From a virus, in the IMG/VR virus record IMGVR_UViG_3300042914_003164, positions 1 through 64,000 of that record: a stretch of 64,000 bases of DNA; one strand, given 5' to 3'. The notes below the pieces were generated by a model, which did no database searches, was not told where the DNA came from, and saw only the letters and a list, made by a program, of their open reading frames with translations. Position 1 is the first letter of the stretch. Every line of letters starts with the position of its first letter. This document shows, piece after piece, positions 21,188 through 28,605 of this stretch. The position numbers and the translations under genes are program-made.

Positions 21188-21468
21188 CTACTCGCTTAAT
21201 CCAGGTAGAAGGGCAGTACCTCCCGGTTGGCGAGGTTCTGTCCATTTCAGAAACAAAAACCCAAGACACAGGAACGGAGGTTGAACACTATTTTCATGTT
21301 TATATGAGAGATGGCAGCCGCTTCCGTTGTAGAACGGCCTCTGCGTCCTCCCGCTACCCAGAACCACGGGAAACCTACAAGAGGGGCATTGAAGCCGAAA
21401 GGCAAAAGCTGATTGAATTTATTTGGCCAGAGGCCGAAATCCACATCCTTAAGAGGGTTATTAAATGA
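21184..21468 (+). CDS. Small beta-rich protein, 94 aa, paralogue of 17044-17364
   Basis: MTTRLIQVEGQYLPVGEV at the start and ERQKLIEFIWPEAE near the end match the order of the - strand gene at 17044. Its presence in both accessory operons, on opposite strands, suggests copying of gene cassettes between them. Confidence 0.7.
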   Translation: MTTRLIQVEGQYLPVGEVLSISETKTQDTGTEVEHYFHVYMRDGSRFRCRTASASSRYPEPRETYKRGIEAERQKLIEFIWPEAEIHILKRVIK

Positions 21469-21971
21469 ATGCCGAAGATCGCAAGCTGGTAAAGGAGCTG
21501 GCCGACGCCCTTGAAATGTGGCGAAATTTTATTTACAAGGATTCCCTGCTGGTTGACTGGGGCGAGAAACTTCTCAAAAAACCCATCCAAGCGCAAAGTG
21601 CATTGGTCGAAGCCGCTCGTGCAAGGCTGGCTCAGTCCGAACAGTGTGACAGAGAGTCGGTCATCGCCAGAATGATTGTACTTTCCGACGAAGTGGAAAG
21701 ACATGGCCTTGGTGATGTCTTGGTTGAACATGCGACTGGTCGCTGGGGCCGGCCATCGGAGGCCGAAGCCAAAAAGACTCGCGTACAGCTAGCCGAGCCA
21801 AAGCAGACGACCTGCAACAATGCAAGCCTTCAGGAATTGCGGGGGATGCTTGAGCGGATAATTTTCGTTGGCGCGTACTCGTCGCCCCAGGTTAGCCACG
21901 TCAGACTGGCGGATCGGCTAATGAAAGCTATCGAGGCATGGCAGCAAAAGCATTCAGGTACGCAACAATGA
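21465..21971 (+). CDS. Helical protein with EVERxxLG...WGR segment, 168 aa
   Basis: Mainly helical. The segment VLSDEVERHGLGDVLVEHATGRWGR (about residues 67-91) recurs in the next gene as QLAEEVERRELGR...WGR. A second helical part follows a linker. Overlaps both neighbours by ATGA. Function unknown. Confidence 0.65.
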   Translation: MNAEDRKLVKELADALEMWRNFIYKDSLLVDWGEKLLKKPIQAQSALVEAARARLAQSEQCDRESVIARMIVLSDEVERHGLGDVLVEHATGRWGRPSEAEAKKTRVQLAEPKQTTCNNASLQELRGMLERIIFVGAYSSPQVSHVRLADRLMKAIEAWQQKHSGTQQ

Positions 21972-22462
21972 GCAGGGCAGACCTGGGTTTAATCGAAGAG
22001 CTTGTTGCCATTGCCGACGCAATGAAAATCGGCAAGCCGCTGCTTTCTTCGCAGGGGCAGGCGATGGATGGATTTACTGCCCTTGCCCATTTTGTGGCAT
22101 TGGCTGAAAAAGCTCGCTCTCAATTAACTGGGCCAAGCCAGGCTGTGCCAACGATTATGCAGATTATCCAGCTTGCCGAAGAAGTGGAGCGGCGGGAGCT
22201 TGGCCGGGTTGACTTGGTTCGTCGGGCACTTGCTAAATGGGGCCGTCTATCGCTTAGGCCATTTCTCTTCTCGGTTCATGCGCCCACCGAAGGTGACGCA
22301 CACTTAGAGGGGAAGTGGACATGGGCCTCAGGGCCAGAAAACGATTGGGTCAAGATTAGCTGGCGTACGGACTGGAAGAATTCTTCATGGTTGTGCGTAT
22401 GGCTGCCGTACTGGTGTCTTCCTGATCCCGAGGATTCCGTCAACGAGGCACTCTCTCGATGA
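21968..22462 (+). CDS. Helical protein with EVERxxLG...WGR segment and Trp-rich end, 164 aa
   Basis: The start MSRADLGLIEEL at 21968 gives the ATGA overlap. Residues about 65-100 match the previous gene; the C-terminal part (WASGPENDW...VWLPYWCLPDP) resembles the end of the gene at 22755 (LWLPYCAMADP). It thus joins two modules seen separately in its neighbours. Confidence 0.65.
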   Translation: MSRADLGLIEELVAIADAMKIGKPLLSSQGQAMDGFTALAHFVALAEKARSQLTGPSQAVPTIMQIIQLAEEVERRELGRVDLVRRALAKWGRLSLRPFLFSVHAPTEGDAHLEGKWTWASGPENDWVKISWRTDWKNSSWLCVWLPYWCLPDPEDSVNEALSR

Positions 22463-22758
22463 ACAGCAATGAACTAACTGGGCGCACAACCCTTCAGATT
22501 GAGCGCTCTCCACCTGGCGCTACTTACGTGTGGCCGAATGCAAACTTTAATTATCCAGTTCGATTGTCTCGCCAACTGAACAGAACTGATCTCAAGTTTG
22601 TTCCGGCGTCTTGGATCCGCCGAGAAAGTTTTGCTGGTCGCCGCTCTCTTGACATTGCCATAGATCACCACGTTAGGCTTAGCAGCGAACAGTTGGAGCT
22701 TTTGCGCACTCAAGAGGGACTTGGCAGAATCAAAGTCCACCGATTTACTGAAACATGA
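22459..22758 (+). CDS. Hypothetical protein, 99 aa
   Basis: Basic protein with a beta-like first half and a helical HVRLSSEQLELLRTQEGLGR segment. Coupled to both neighbours by ATGA. No family is recognised. Confidence 0.65.
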   Translation: MNSNELTGRTTLQIERSPPGATYVWPNANFNYPVRLSRQLNRTDLKFVPASWIRRESFAGRRSLDIAIDHHVRLSSEQLELLRTQEGLGRIKVHRFTET

Positions 22759-23117
22759 CTTCTCGTGTTCTTGACCTTCTGAAGCGCCTCCGCTCTCGCG
22801 GTGGTGACGTTGCCGTTGCCATGGAGCCTGATGACGATCACGACCTGTTCTCGTCGCCCCCGCCACCTCGATCTATCCGCCCTCACTGGCTTGGCTACAG
22901 GTCCTCTCCACAGCGTCACGGGTACGCCAAGCCGGAAGGCCCCGGAGACCTAAGCCCTGAGGGCCTGTGCTGGTGGTGGGCGCTGATTGATGCTGCGGGG
23001 TCGGATCCTTCTACGTGGGGCTACGGCTGGAAGCTTGGCCGCCCCGAGGATCACCCTGGCGCCGACGCGCTCTGGCTTCCGTACTGTGCCATGGCAGATC
23101 CGGGCTCCACGTCTTGA
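22755..23117 (+). CDS. Hypothetical protein, 120 aa, Trp-rich end
   Basis: N-terminal helix (VLDLLKRLRSRGG), a Pro-rich linker (SSPPPPRSIRP), then a compact Gly/Trp/Pro-rich domain ending WLPYCAMADPG, shared in part with the gene at 21968. Last gene before a strong terminator. Confidence 0.65.
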   Translation: MTSRVLDLLKRLRSRGGDVAVAMEPDDDHDLFSSPPPPRSIRPHWLGYRSSPQRHGYAKPEGPGDLSPEGLCWWWALIDAAGSDPSTWGYGWKLGRPEDHPGADALWLPYCAMADPGSTS

Positions 23118-23149
23118 GCGGTCGCAGCCGTGTTACGATCGGCTCAGGT

Positions 23150-23187
23150 AAAGAGGGAGGGGGTGGCACTGCTGCTCCCTCTTTTTT
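23150..23187 (+). terminator. Strong intrinsic terminator
   Basis: Ten-bp stem AAAGAGGGAG / CTCCCTCTTT, 15-nt loop, T-run to 23187. It ends the + operon started at 19120-19148. A second small hairpin (AGCCG/CGGCT) precedes it. Confidence 0.85.
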
Positions 23188-23294
23188 CTTGTTAAACTCG
23201 AATACAAAGGTTTGACACTAAGGTTTCAGCTTTCGCTACAGTTTCTTCGGCTGGCTTCGCGGCCACTCAACACCCCCTGTCTTTTTTGGTCACG

Positions 23295-23534
23295 ATGTCT
23301 GTTCTTCACAGGATCTCGCTCCCTTCCAGACGGTCAAACCTGTTACCGATTCCCAGTCCACTGGGGGAATGGGAGTGCTGCGCCGACGAGGTGCATAGCT
23401 TTTATGAGCCGATGGTACAGACGACTTTGGCCATCGACGCCGATCATACGCTCCATCTGTTTTGCGAGGCAGATCAGGTAGATGCGGCCATTGAGGTTCT
23501 TAGGTTGAAGCTGGCTGAGCAGTCTAGCAATTGA
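23295..23534 (+). CDS. Hypothetical protein, 79 aa
   Basis: Soluble; central ECCADEVHSFYEPMV and an acidic amphipathic C-terminal helix (EADQVDAAIEVLRLKLAEQ). The ATG at 23295 follows a T-rich tract without a clear ribosome site. It sits alone between two terminators. No family is recognised. Confidence 0.5.
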   Translation: MSVLHRISLPSRRSNLLPIPSPLGEWECCADEVHSFYEPMVQTTLAIDADHTLHLFCEADQVDAAIEVLRLKLAEQSSN

Positions 23535-23545
23535 CGGTAGTTACA

Positions 23546-23579
23546 AGAAAGACCCGAGGCCGAAGCTCCGGGTCTTTCT
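23546..23579. terminator. Perfect 11-bp hairpin, likely bidirectional terminator
   Basis: AGAAAGACCCG and CGGGTCTTTCT pair perfectly around a 12-nt loop; A-rich and T-rich sides suit termination on either strand. It lies right after the gene at 23295 and faces the end of the - operon at 23973. Confidence 0.65.
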
Positions 23580-23972
23580 GTGATCCTTCGCGCTTGCCGA
23601 ATGGGTCGAGGGCGCAACTGTGGATCAACCAGTTCAGGGGTGATCAATCCCTGGCCTGCAAACACAGGGCTTTACCCGATGCAGAAACTGGAGACTTCCG
23701 GTCTGTGCAGAGCGGGAACACAACCCGGAGATTCCTACTATCGCGTCTAGCGCGGATTCAGAACCAAAGAGAGGGTTGTGGGCGAGGGTGGGTAGCCCGA
23801 AAGTGGCAATTTGAAATTACCGGACAGGCATCCACCCCCATTTCCGACGTTTGCTAGGTTTTCCGGTTGCAACGTTGGCCAACTCCCCGGAAACCGCCTT
23901 GCTACGAGAGCTAGGTCTTTGTTGCGGCCTACGGCCCGATGGGGGCGGGCTTTCAGTCGCAACAGAAGCGTA
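23580..23972. other. Gene-free stretch
   Basis: About 390 bases without a convincing gene on either strand; the possible frames are Arg/Ser/Pro-biased and lack starts in a sensible context. There are small inverted repeats (for example TTGCG ... CGCAA around 23924-23957) but no RNA family is recognised. Confidence 0.4.
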
Positions 23973-24221
23973 TCACGGATTGCGGGAGAAGAACACCCTC
24001 CCCCAGGTGCCTTCTTCCTGATCCGAGTTGAACCAGCGGATTCGACCAATGCAGCCCTTTTCCGGGTGAAACGCAAGCCACCATGGTCTGTCTCGGTCTG
24101 GATTGTGACTGATGACTCTTTGCGCCTCGCTTCTATTTGATGTCTGAAGCGTGAAACTTAATAGCTTGCCAATCAAGATCTTTTCTCCTTTCTTGTTTTT
24201 GAAATAGAGGGATGCGTTCAT
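23973..24221 (-). CDS. Hypothetical protein, 82 aa
   Basis: The start MNASLYFKNKKGEKILIGKL at 24221 overlaps the upstream gene as ATGA. Small basic beta-barrel-like protein (PWWLAFHPEKGCIGRIRWF). Overlapping frames on the other strand are shadows. Possibly a small nucleic-acid-binding partner of the upstream regulator, by context only. Confidence 0.65.
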   Translation of the reverse strand: MNASLYFKNKKGEKILIGKLLSFTLQTSNRSEAQRVISHNPDRDRPWWLAFHPEKGCIGRIRWFNSDQEEGTWGRVFFSRNP

Positions 24222-24946
24222 TTTGTGCTGTGATTTTGTTGATTGTCCTTGGTGGACAAGGTGACAAAGCCCGGAATCCACAGCTGAGGCAGGTAGCACT
24301 CATGCTCAGAATCCCACAGCATTGACAGCTCGTGAGAGTTGTAACTGTCGAATCCCATCAAAACATTGATGAATTTTAGTTGATCTGTCTCTGGGACGGC
24401 GGAGGCAAATTCACCAAGTAGCTCAAGTACGTTCCCGTTCGACCGTATCTTGCCGTATTGATGCAGGCGCCCCCTCAGCTCTGTGGAGATTTGCCTGGCC
24501 TGCTTTTCTGTAATCCTTGGCGGCACAGAAACTTGTAGCCAGGCTGGAACCGAAAGCAATCCGTTGTAGCACTCCCAAAAATCACTAGGCCCCCAGATCA
24601 TGCGATCTATGGTCTGGATGTGCCTTGCTTGCATCAGGCGCTGCTCCAGCTCCCTGTCTTCAGGGTTATCCCAGTCCTTTGCATGAATCCGGCGATTCTG
24701 CTCCCAGAGTTGCCAGAAGACCTTTTGCCGAAGTTCACCAGCGGTGCCCTGTTCGATAACTGAAAGGTTGCCGTAGCTGATAGCTGAAGATTCGTTGCCG
24801 GTTGCTTTTGCCCAGTTGCAGTAGGTGTACTGAGTCCAACCATTAGCCAAGCGCCAGTTGCGCAGCATTCTTCCAAATGCTTTGCGGCAGCTTAGTAGGC
24901 CGCCCTGCGCCTCTTTGTAGGTTTTTGGTAATACCATAAAAGTCAT
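24218..24946 (-). CDS. XRE-like HTH regulator with large C-terminal domain, 242 aa
   Basis: Residues about 22-75 read as a Cro/C1 helix-turn-helix: GRMLRNWRLANGWTQYTY, an insertion, then SYGNLSVIEQGTAGELRQKVFWQLWE. The C-terminal 160 residues are helical, with no peptidase or metal motif visible. The start MTFMVLPKTY at 24946 overlaps the upstream gene as ATGA. A lysogeny or accessory-operon repressor is the likely role. The odd feature is a polar insertion inside the usual HTH turn region. Confidence 0.55.
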   Translation of the reverse strand: MTFMVLPKTYKEAQGGLLSCRKAFGRMLRNWRLANGWTQYTYCNWAKATGNESSAISYGNLSVIEQGTAGELRQKVFWQLWEQNRRIHAKDWDNPEDRELEQRLMQARHIQTIDRMIWGPSDFWECYNGLLSVPAWLQVSVPPRITEKQARQISTELRGRLHQYGKIRSNGNVLELLGEFASAVPETDQLKFINVLMGFDSYNSHELSMLWDSEHECYLPQLWIPGFVTLSTKDNQQNHSTK

Positions 24947-25173
24947 TGACGAGCCAGGAAAAAGAACCCAGAGCAAGCTAAAACAAGAAAAATCAAGCCT
25001 GGTACACCTCCAAGCATGTAGACTGGATAAATAACGCAAACGGCTGCGAGCAAGATGAAGCCAATGCACGCTAAGATTGCTGCACACATTGCGACCAACT
25101 TAAATACCTTAAAAAGCATCAAGCCAAATGCCTTAAAAAGCATTAAGCCGTTTCCAGTGAATTTAACTCTCAT
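24943..25173 (-). CDS. Two-span membrane protein, 76 aa
   Basis: Basic N-terminus with an internal repeat (LMLFKAFG, LMLFKVFK), then two hydrophobic spans (AAILACIGFILLAAVCVIY and GLIFLVLACSGFFFLA). First gene after a clear - strand promoter and coupled to the HTH gene. Function unknown. Confidence 0.65.
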   Translation of the reverse strand: MRVKFTGNGLMLFKAFGLMLFKVFKLVAMCAAILACIGFILLAAVCVIYPVYMLGGVPGLIFLVLACSGFFFLARQ

Positions 25174-25208
25174 GGTAGCTGTTGGCGATTTGGCGTTTTG
25201 CCATGGCT

Positions 25209-25237
25209 ATGATACTTTTGCTATGTCTTGCGGTCAA
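25209..25237 (-). promoter_or_regulatory. Sigma70-like promoter (TTGACC, 17 bp, TATCAT)
   Basis: On the - strand TTGACC (25237-25232), 17-bp spacer, TATCAT (25214-25209), about 36 bases before the gene at 25173. Same style as the promoters at 15238, 19044 and 19120. Confidence 0.75.
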
Positions 25238-25280
25238 CACTTCTACGGTGTTGAACCTTGGACTCGACCTGAGACCTCCC

Positions 25281-25460
25281 ATGGCAACGCAGTTCGATAC
25301 AAGCCGGCTCAAGGATCGGGTCTTCCGCCAGCGGCACAGCGGCCCGGAGCGGATGCTTCAGGTGATCGCCGCAGAGATCCTTGAGCGACACCACCGGGCC
25401 TCTGCCCGCGAGATCGCCCACCTCCTGCTCGATGCTGCTGGCTTGGAGATGGAGCCTTGA
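25281..25460 (+). CDS. Small helical protein, 59 aa
   Basis: Starts MATQFDTSRLKDRVF; basic and helical (VIAAEILERHHRASAREIAHLL). Its stop overlaps the TTG start of the next gene (TTGA). Divergent from the - operon at 25173. No family is recognised. Confidence 0.6.
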   Translation: MATQFDTSRLKDRVFRQRHSGPERMLQVIAAEILERHHRASAREIAHLLLDAAGLEMEP

Positions 25461-25633
25461 TCAAGCTGCCCGATCACATTGCCCGCTGCCCAGGGATCCC
25501 GCTGGACGAGGAAGGGACGGAATGGCACGACGACTGTGAAAACTGCCTGCGCAGACTGGCCGCACCCAGTAAGTTCAAAATGCAGCCGCCCAGGATTATT
25601 GCTTTTTTCTGCGAATTTGTAATTGAGGTTTAG
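25457..25633 (+). CDS. Small Cys-containing protein, 58 aa, TTG start
   Basis: Begins at TTG in a TTGA overlap. The segment CPGIPLDEEGTEWHDDCENC holds Cys and His residues suited to a zinc site and is a type of sequence I have seen in small phage proteins. The C-terminal part (PPRIIAFFCEFVIEV) is hydrophobic. Role unknown. Confidence 0.55.
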   Translation: MIKLPDHIARCPGIPLDEEGTEWHDDCENCLRRLAAPSKFKMQPPRIIAFFCEFVIEV

Positions 25634-25650
25634 GGGCTGCACAGCTTTTG

Positions 25651-26007
25651 TCAATCACGCTGCCGCCAGTCCTCAGGCTTGTCTCGCCTGAAAAAGTCTG
25701 CAATATCTTCCGGCGAATTGAAACCCCTGACTCCCTCGGGCTTTTCTGGATCTCCAATGTCAAGCCTGTTCAGGAAATCATCCACACCACCTTCTTTCAT
25801 TTCGGAGTTTTGCTGTCTGCGGATCGCCTGCCGCAACATCCCGGCTGCAGTGGTATTCGCCTCGGCAAGCTTTGTCGCCCAGATACGCTCCTGAAGTGTA
25901 ACGGGCATGTTGCTTGCGATCTGCTCGCAGATAGCGTGCATCCTTAGCCGGTAGGAAGTCGAGAGCATCTGAGTGTCCCTTTGGATAGATGATAGGCGCT
26001 CGGTCAA
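25651..26007 (-). CDS. Hypothetical helical protein, 118 aa
   Basis: Helical first half (RLRMHAICEQIASNM...AAGMLRQAIRRQQN), acidic/Arg-rich end. The TTG at 26007 is four bases after the upstream stop; an ATG at 25968 is the alternative. No family is recognised. Confidence 0.55.
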   Translation of the reverse strand: MTERLSSIQRDTQMLSTSYRLRMHAICEQIASNMPVTLQERIWATKLAEANTTAAGMLRQAIRRQQNSEMKEGGVDDFLNRLDIGDPEKPEGVRGFNSPEDIADFFRRDKPEDWRQRD

Positions 26008-26011
26008 GAGG

Positions 26012-26584
26012 TCAGCCTAGCTTGATCCTGCCAAAAGCTGCCTCTTTACTTTTTCTTTTGCATTCTTCAATGGCCTGTGTAAAAGCCTCGCAGTGCCTTG
26101 GATTTTTAAGGTTGACAACCAGTATTCCATGTGCTTCAGCAATCCGTATTGCTTGGCCAGTGCCGCCACTTGCTTTTCCGTCTGGCGTCCAGCAAATTAT
26201 CAAATCCGCTGGAGTTTCAAGATCGGGTCCCAGTACCTGAAAAGCGTTACGAGCCATCAGCCGCCTACCAAAAGAGGAAAGCGCTGCTGGATTTGGATGG
26301 TATTCATCAACTGTTGCAAGTGCTGCCTTGAATGCTGGTAATGTGCTTGCATCAATGCAGCCACCCTGACCCGCAGCATTGTCACTGAACAGTCCACTAG
26401 GTAGATAAATACATTTATTTTTGCTTGATTTGACTCCGCGCTGAAAAGCTGCATCCATGCCTGGGGCGCCGCCACTGCGAAGCCTCCAACCACCATTTTC
26501 CATTGCGCTGGCGATCAAGCGTGCAAGCTTTAAGGCATCAGGTGGAGCCTTTCTTGAGCCGATGCCAGCGTATATTTTGCTCAT
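26012..26584 (-). CDS. SLOG-fold (DprA/LOG-like) protein, 190 aa
   Basis: The N-terminus IYAGIGSRKAPPDAL, then GWRLRSGGAPGMDAAF, and later ADLIICWTPDGKASGGTGQAIRIA, are the nucleotide-binding motifs of the SLOG superfamily (DprA, LOG and phage relatives). Such domains bind nucleotides or nucleotide-linked ligands or, in DprA, help load RecA on single-stranded DNA. No C-terminal winged helix of DprA is seen. In phages this domain is annotated as a DprA-like recombination mediator; an anti-defence role through ligand binding is also possible. Confidence 0.75.
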   Translation of the reverse strand: MSKIYAGIGSRKAPPDALKLARLIASAMENGGWRLRSGGAPGMDAAFQRGVKSSKNKCIYLPSGLFSDNAAGQGGCIDASTLPAFKAALATVDEYHPNPAALSSFGRRLMARNAFQVLGPDLETPADLIICWTPDGKASGGTGQAIRIAEAHGILVVNLKNPRHCEAFTQAIEECKRKSKEAAFGRIKLG

Positions 26585-26591
26585 TGCGCAC

Positions 26592-27152
26592 TTAGTTTTC
26601 TGGAGTCGCCAAGCAGCTGTCATGCGACCTGTCCCGTGCTTCTTGCCTCAACTCTTGAAATCTTTGGTTGCCGATTTCCTTGGTGACTAGCTCCATGAAA
26701 ATTCCAAGCTCTTGTTTCCTAGGAGAAATTGCACTGTTAATAGCTCCGTCAATCACCTTGGCGGACTCGCTCTCTGGCGTGTCATTTTCAATAAGTTTTT
26801 GCCGAAGCTCCTCCAGTAGTTCAGGCGTTTTTGAGATAAATCGAAGCCCCTTCTCTTCTTGCAGGCCGTACATGAAGGCTTTTACAGCCTTGTATTTATA
26901 GGTTACACGCTTTAGCCAAAGCTTGTCCACCCGCTCACCATTCTTAATCTTTTCGTGAGCCTCCGCTTTTACAAGACTGACTGAAACTATTGTATTCCGG
27001 CTTTCGGAAATCAAGAAGTCAATATCTTTGTCAGATAGCTCACTAACATCTGCAAGATCGTAGAGCTTTTGACGCAGATTGCTGAAAAACCTGATTTCAC
27101 GTCCGACTGCTTTGTAAGCTGGGTCTGGCACAGTTTTTGAAGCTTGTTCCAT
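26592..27152 (-). CDS. Hypothetical helical protein, 186 aa
   Basis: Almost entirely helical and charged, with possible coiled coils (LRQKLYDLADVSELSDKDID and ELVTKEIGNQRFQELRQEA). Eight bases upstream of the SLOG gene in the same direction, so probably co-expressed. No enzyme motif seen. Confidence 0.65.
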   Translation of the reverse strand: MEQASKTVPDPAYKAVGREIRFFSNLRQKLYDLADVSELSDKDIDFLISESRNTIVSVSLVKAEAHEKIKNGERVDKLWLKRVTYKYKAVKAFMYGLQEEKGLRFISKTPELLEELRQKLIENDTPESESAKVIDGAINSAISPRKQELGIFMELVTKEIGNQRFQELRQEARDRSHDSCLATPEN

Positions 27153-27175
27153 GGATTTAGCTTTTTGTATTTGTG

Positions 27176-27484
27176 TTATCTCAGTCGCTGACTAAGCGCG
27201 AGATTTTTGAGAGAGAGGTCTTGCCATTTGCCATTGATGTGCTTGACCTCGTATTCGCCGGGGTCTTTGCCATGACCCATGAGCCACGCAATTCGACTGG
27301 CGGCATAAAGCTTACCATCAATTTTGAGCACCTTGCACTTCCTGCCAATGCTCGTGGCTTTTCGACCGGGCGGTAGGCTGTCCCACCGGCCATGCGGCAC
27401 CTTCCAGGTAATCTCTCCACTAACGGGATCGTAGTGATAGCTTTCTAGCAGGTAGTCGTAGCTCGGAAGGTCAAGGTATCTCAT
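27176..27484 (-). CDS. HNH-like homing-endonuclease relative, probably degenerate, 102 aa
   Basis: Has the phage HNH pattern: YDPVSGEITWK at the start, I-DGKLYAASRIAWLMGHG, then a KHINGKWQDLSLKNL segment where active enzymes have DHxNGDxxDNRxxNL. The Asp before His is replaced by Lys and the Asn-Arg pair is changed, so nuclease activity is doubtful. The start at 27484 is used. It may be a decayed intronless HNH gene kept for DNA binding. Confidence 0.65.
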   Translation of the reverse strand: MRYLDLPSYDYLLESYHYDPVSGEITWKVPHGRWDSLPPGRKATSIGRKCKVLKIDGKLYAASRIAWLMGHGKDPGEYEVKHINGKWQDLSLKNLALSQRLR

Positions 27485-27502
27485 TAACAAGCTAGCCGCT
27501 AG

Positions 27503-27709
27503 TCAAAGCTTAGGCTCCCATCGAGGCGGATCCGTACCGGGGACTATCGCAAATTTTTTCTTTGCGGCAAACGGCATAAGACGTGCCTTGGTCTCTTCAA
27601 GCTCTTCTCTTGTGCCTGTTGCCATTGGTTCCCATGTTGGCCGGGGAGAGGGGAGGGTGCAGCTAAGCCAAAGACTGTACTCGTCTGAGCGATCAAGAGT
27701 TGCTGGCAT
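27503..27709 (-). CDS. Hypothetical protein, 68 aa
   Basis: The start MPATLDRSDEY at 27709 lies two bases after the upstream stop. Pro/Trp-rich middle followed by a Glu/Lys helix. No family is recognised. Confidence 0.55.
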   Translation of the reverse strand: MPATLDRSDEYSLWLSCTLPSPRPTWEPMATGTREELEETKARLMPFAAKKKFAIVPGTDPPRWEPKL

Positions 27710-27711
27710 TT

Positions 27712-27924
27712 TCAGGCTCCGATAAGCTTGATTTTCGTTTCCGTTGGTTTGTGATACCAAAAGCCACCGGCCTTGCGATGGTCATCAAGAACATGAAACT
27801 TGATACCACCGGACAGTATGGCATAGTTGCCGATTCGGCTTTTTACCGTTTCCATTACTTCAGGCTCACCCTCAGCCTGTGTCATTACAAAATCTTCTGG
27901 TTGAAAGATGGGTCGTTTTTCCAT
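27712..27924 (-). CDS. Hypothetical protein, 70 aa
   Basis: Small soluble protein, acidic first half, beta-like second half (IKFHVLDDHRKAGGFWYHK). Tightly spaced with both neighbours. Function unknown. Confidence 0.55.
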   Translation of the reverse strand: MEKRPIFQPEDFVMTQAEGEPEVMETVKSRIGNYAILSGGIKFHVLDDHRKAGGFWYHKPTETKIKLIGA

Positions 27925-27927
27925 GGT

Positions 27928-28164
27928 TTAACCTTCTTGAATTTGCTCACGCTCAAAGCCGACTGCCCATGGATTTCCATGTCCGACGACTTCGCAAAGA
28001 ATACCAAAAACAAGAAGCCCTGTCTCCTTTTTTAGCGGATAGCCGTATGAGCAGAGGTTTGCAAATGCCGACGTACCCAACCTTATCTTCGTGATTCTCA
28101 TCTGCATTTTTTGGCAGAACTCAATCTCCTCAAGAAGGAAATTTTTGACATCAAACTCACCCAT
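27928..28164 (-). CDS. Hypothetical protein, 78 aa; first gene of the operon
   Basis: The start MGEFDVKNFLLEEIEFC at 28164 is about 32 bases downstream of the promoter. N-terminal helix with a basic KMQMRITKIRLG segment, then a hydrophobic Gly-rich part (YPLKKETGLLVFGILCEVVG). No family is recognised. Confidence 0.6.
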   Translation of the reverse strand: MGEFDVKNFLLEEIEFCQKMQMRITKIRLGTSAFANLCSYGYPLKKETGLLVFGILCEVVGHGNPWAVGFEREQIQEG

Positions 28165-28195
28165 ACAGTAATTGCCGCTTTGGTGGAGCGTACCA

Positions 28196-28225
28196 ACCAT
28201 AGCGGCGTCCCTCAGGTTTTGTCAA
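28196..28225 (-). promoter_or_regulatory. Sigma70-like promoter (TTGACA, 18 bp, TATGGT)
   Basis: On the - strand a consensus TTGACA (28225-28220), 18-bp spacer and TATGGT (28201-28196). It would drive the seven-gene operon running down to 25651. Confidence 0.65.
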
Positions 28226-28335
28226 TAGATTTGAGTTTGATGATGTCGTGCTCTCTGGTAAACCGGAGCCTGTTCTTCTGGTCGAGTCTTTGCTAAGGTT
28301 GAGTCACCTGCTCAACCCGTACCGCGAATTGCCTG

Positions 28336-28605
28336 ATGAAAGACAGCCCGCCCGCCTCAAGAGACAGGGCCGAAGTCATGTTTCTGTCTAGGTTTGCCTC
28401 CGGTGACAGCTGCCATGTCGAGCGAATTTGTAGCCGCGTGAACTTTGTTCTCAGCAAGCAGGGCGGCTCGGCTGAAGTCTTTTCAGCTCTTTGGAGTTTT
28501 GATCACTGGAATCCATTTTACTGGATTCCCCGTCCACCTGTTATTCCGTGCTCCCTTTTGCAACTTGTAGAGCGTCGTATGAAAGGTGTTATGCCATGGC
28601 AGTGA
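28336..28605 (+). CDS. Doubtful small frame before the glycosyltransferase, 89 aa
   Basis: An open frame ending ten bases inside the glycosyltransferase gene. The product is Cys/Ser/Trp-rich and unlike its neighbours, so it may be spurious. The region 28226-28335 holds no other gene with a good start, only a short open frame in another phase. Confidence 0.25.
   Translation: MKDSPPASRDRAEVMFLSRFASGDSCHVERICSRVNFVLSKQGGSAEVFSALWSFDHWNPFYWIPRPPVIPCSLLQLVERRMKGVMPWQ

Noticed and set aside
23531-23857. Forward frame of 108 codons after the 23546 hairpin
   Set aside because: It begins before and runs through the terminator hairpin, is Arg/Ser-rich and lacks a ribosome site.
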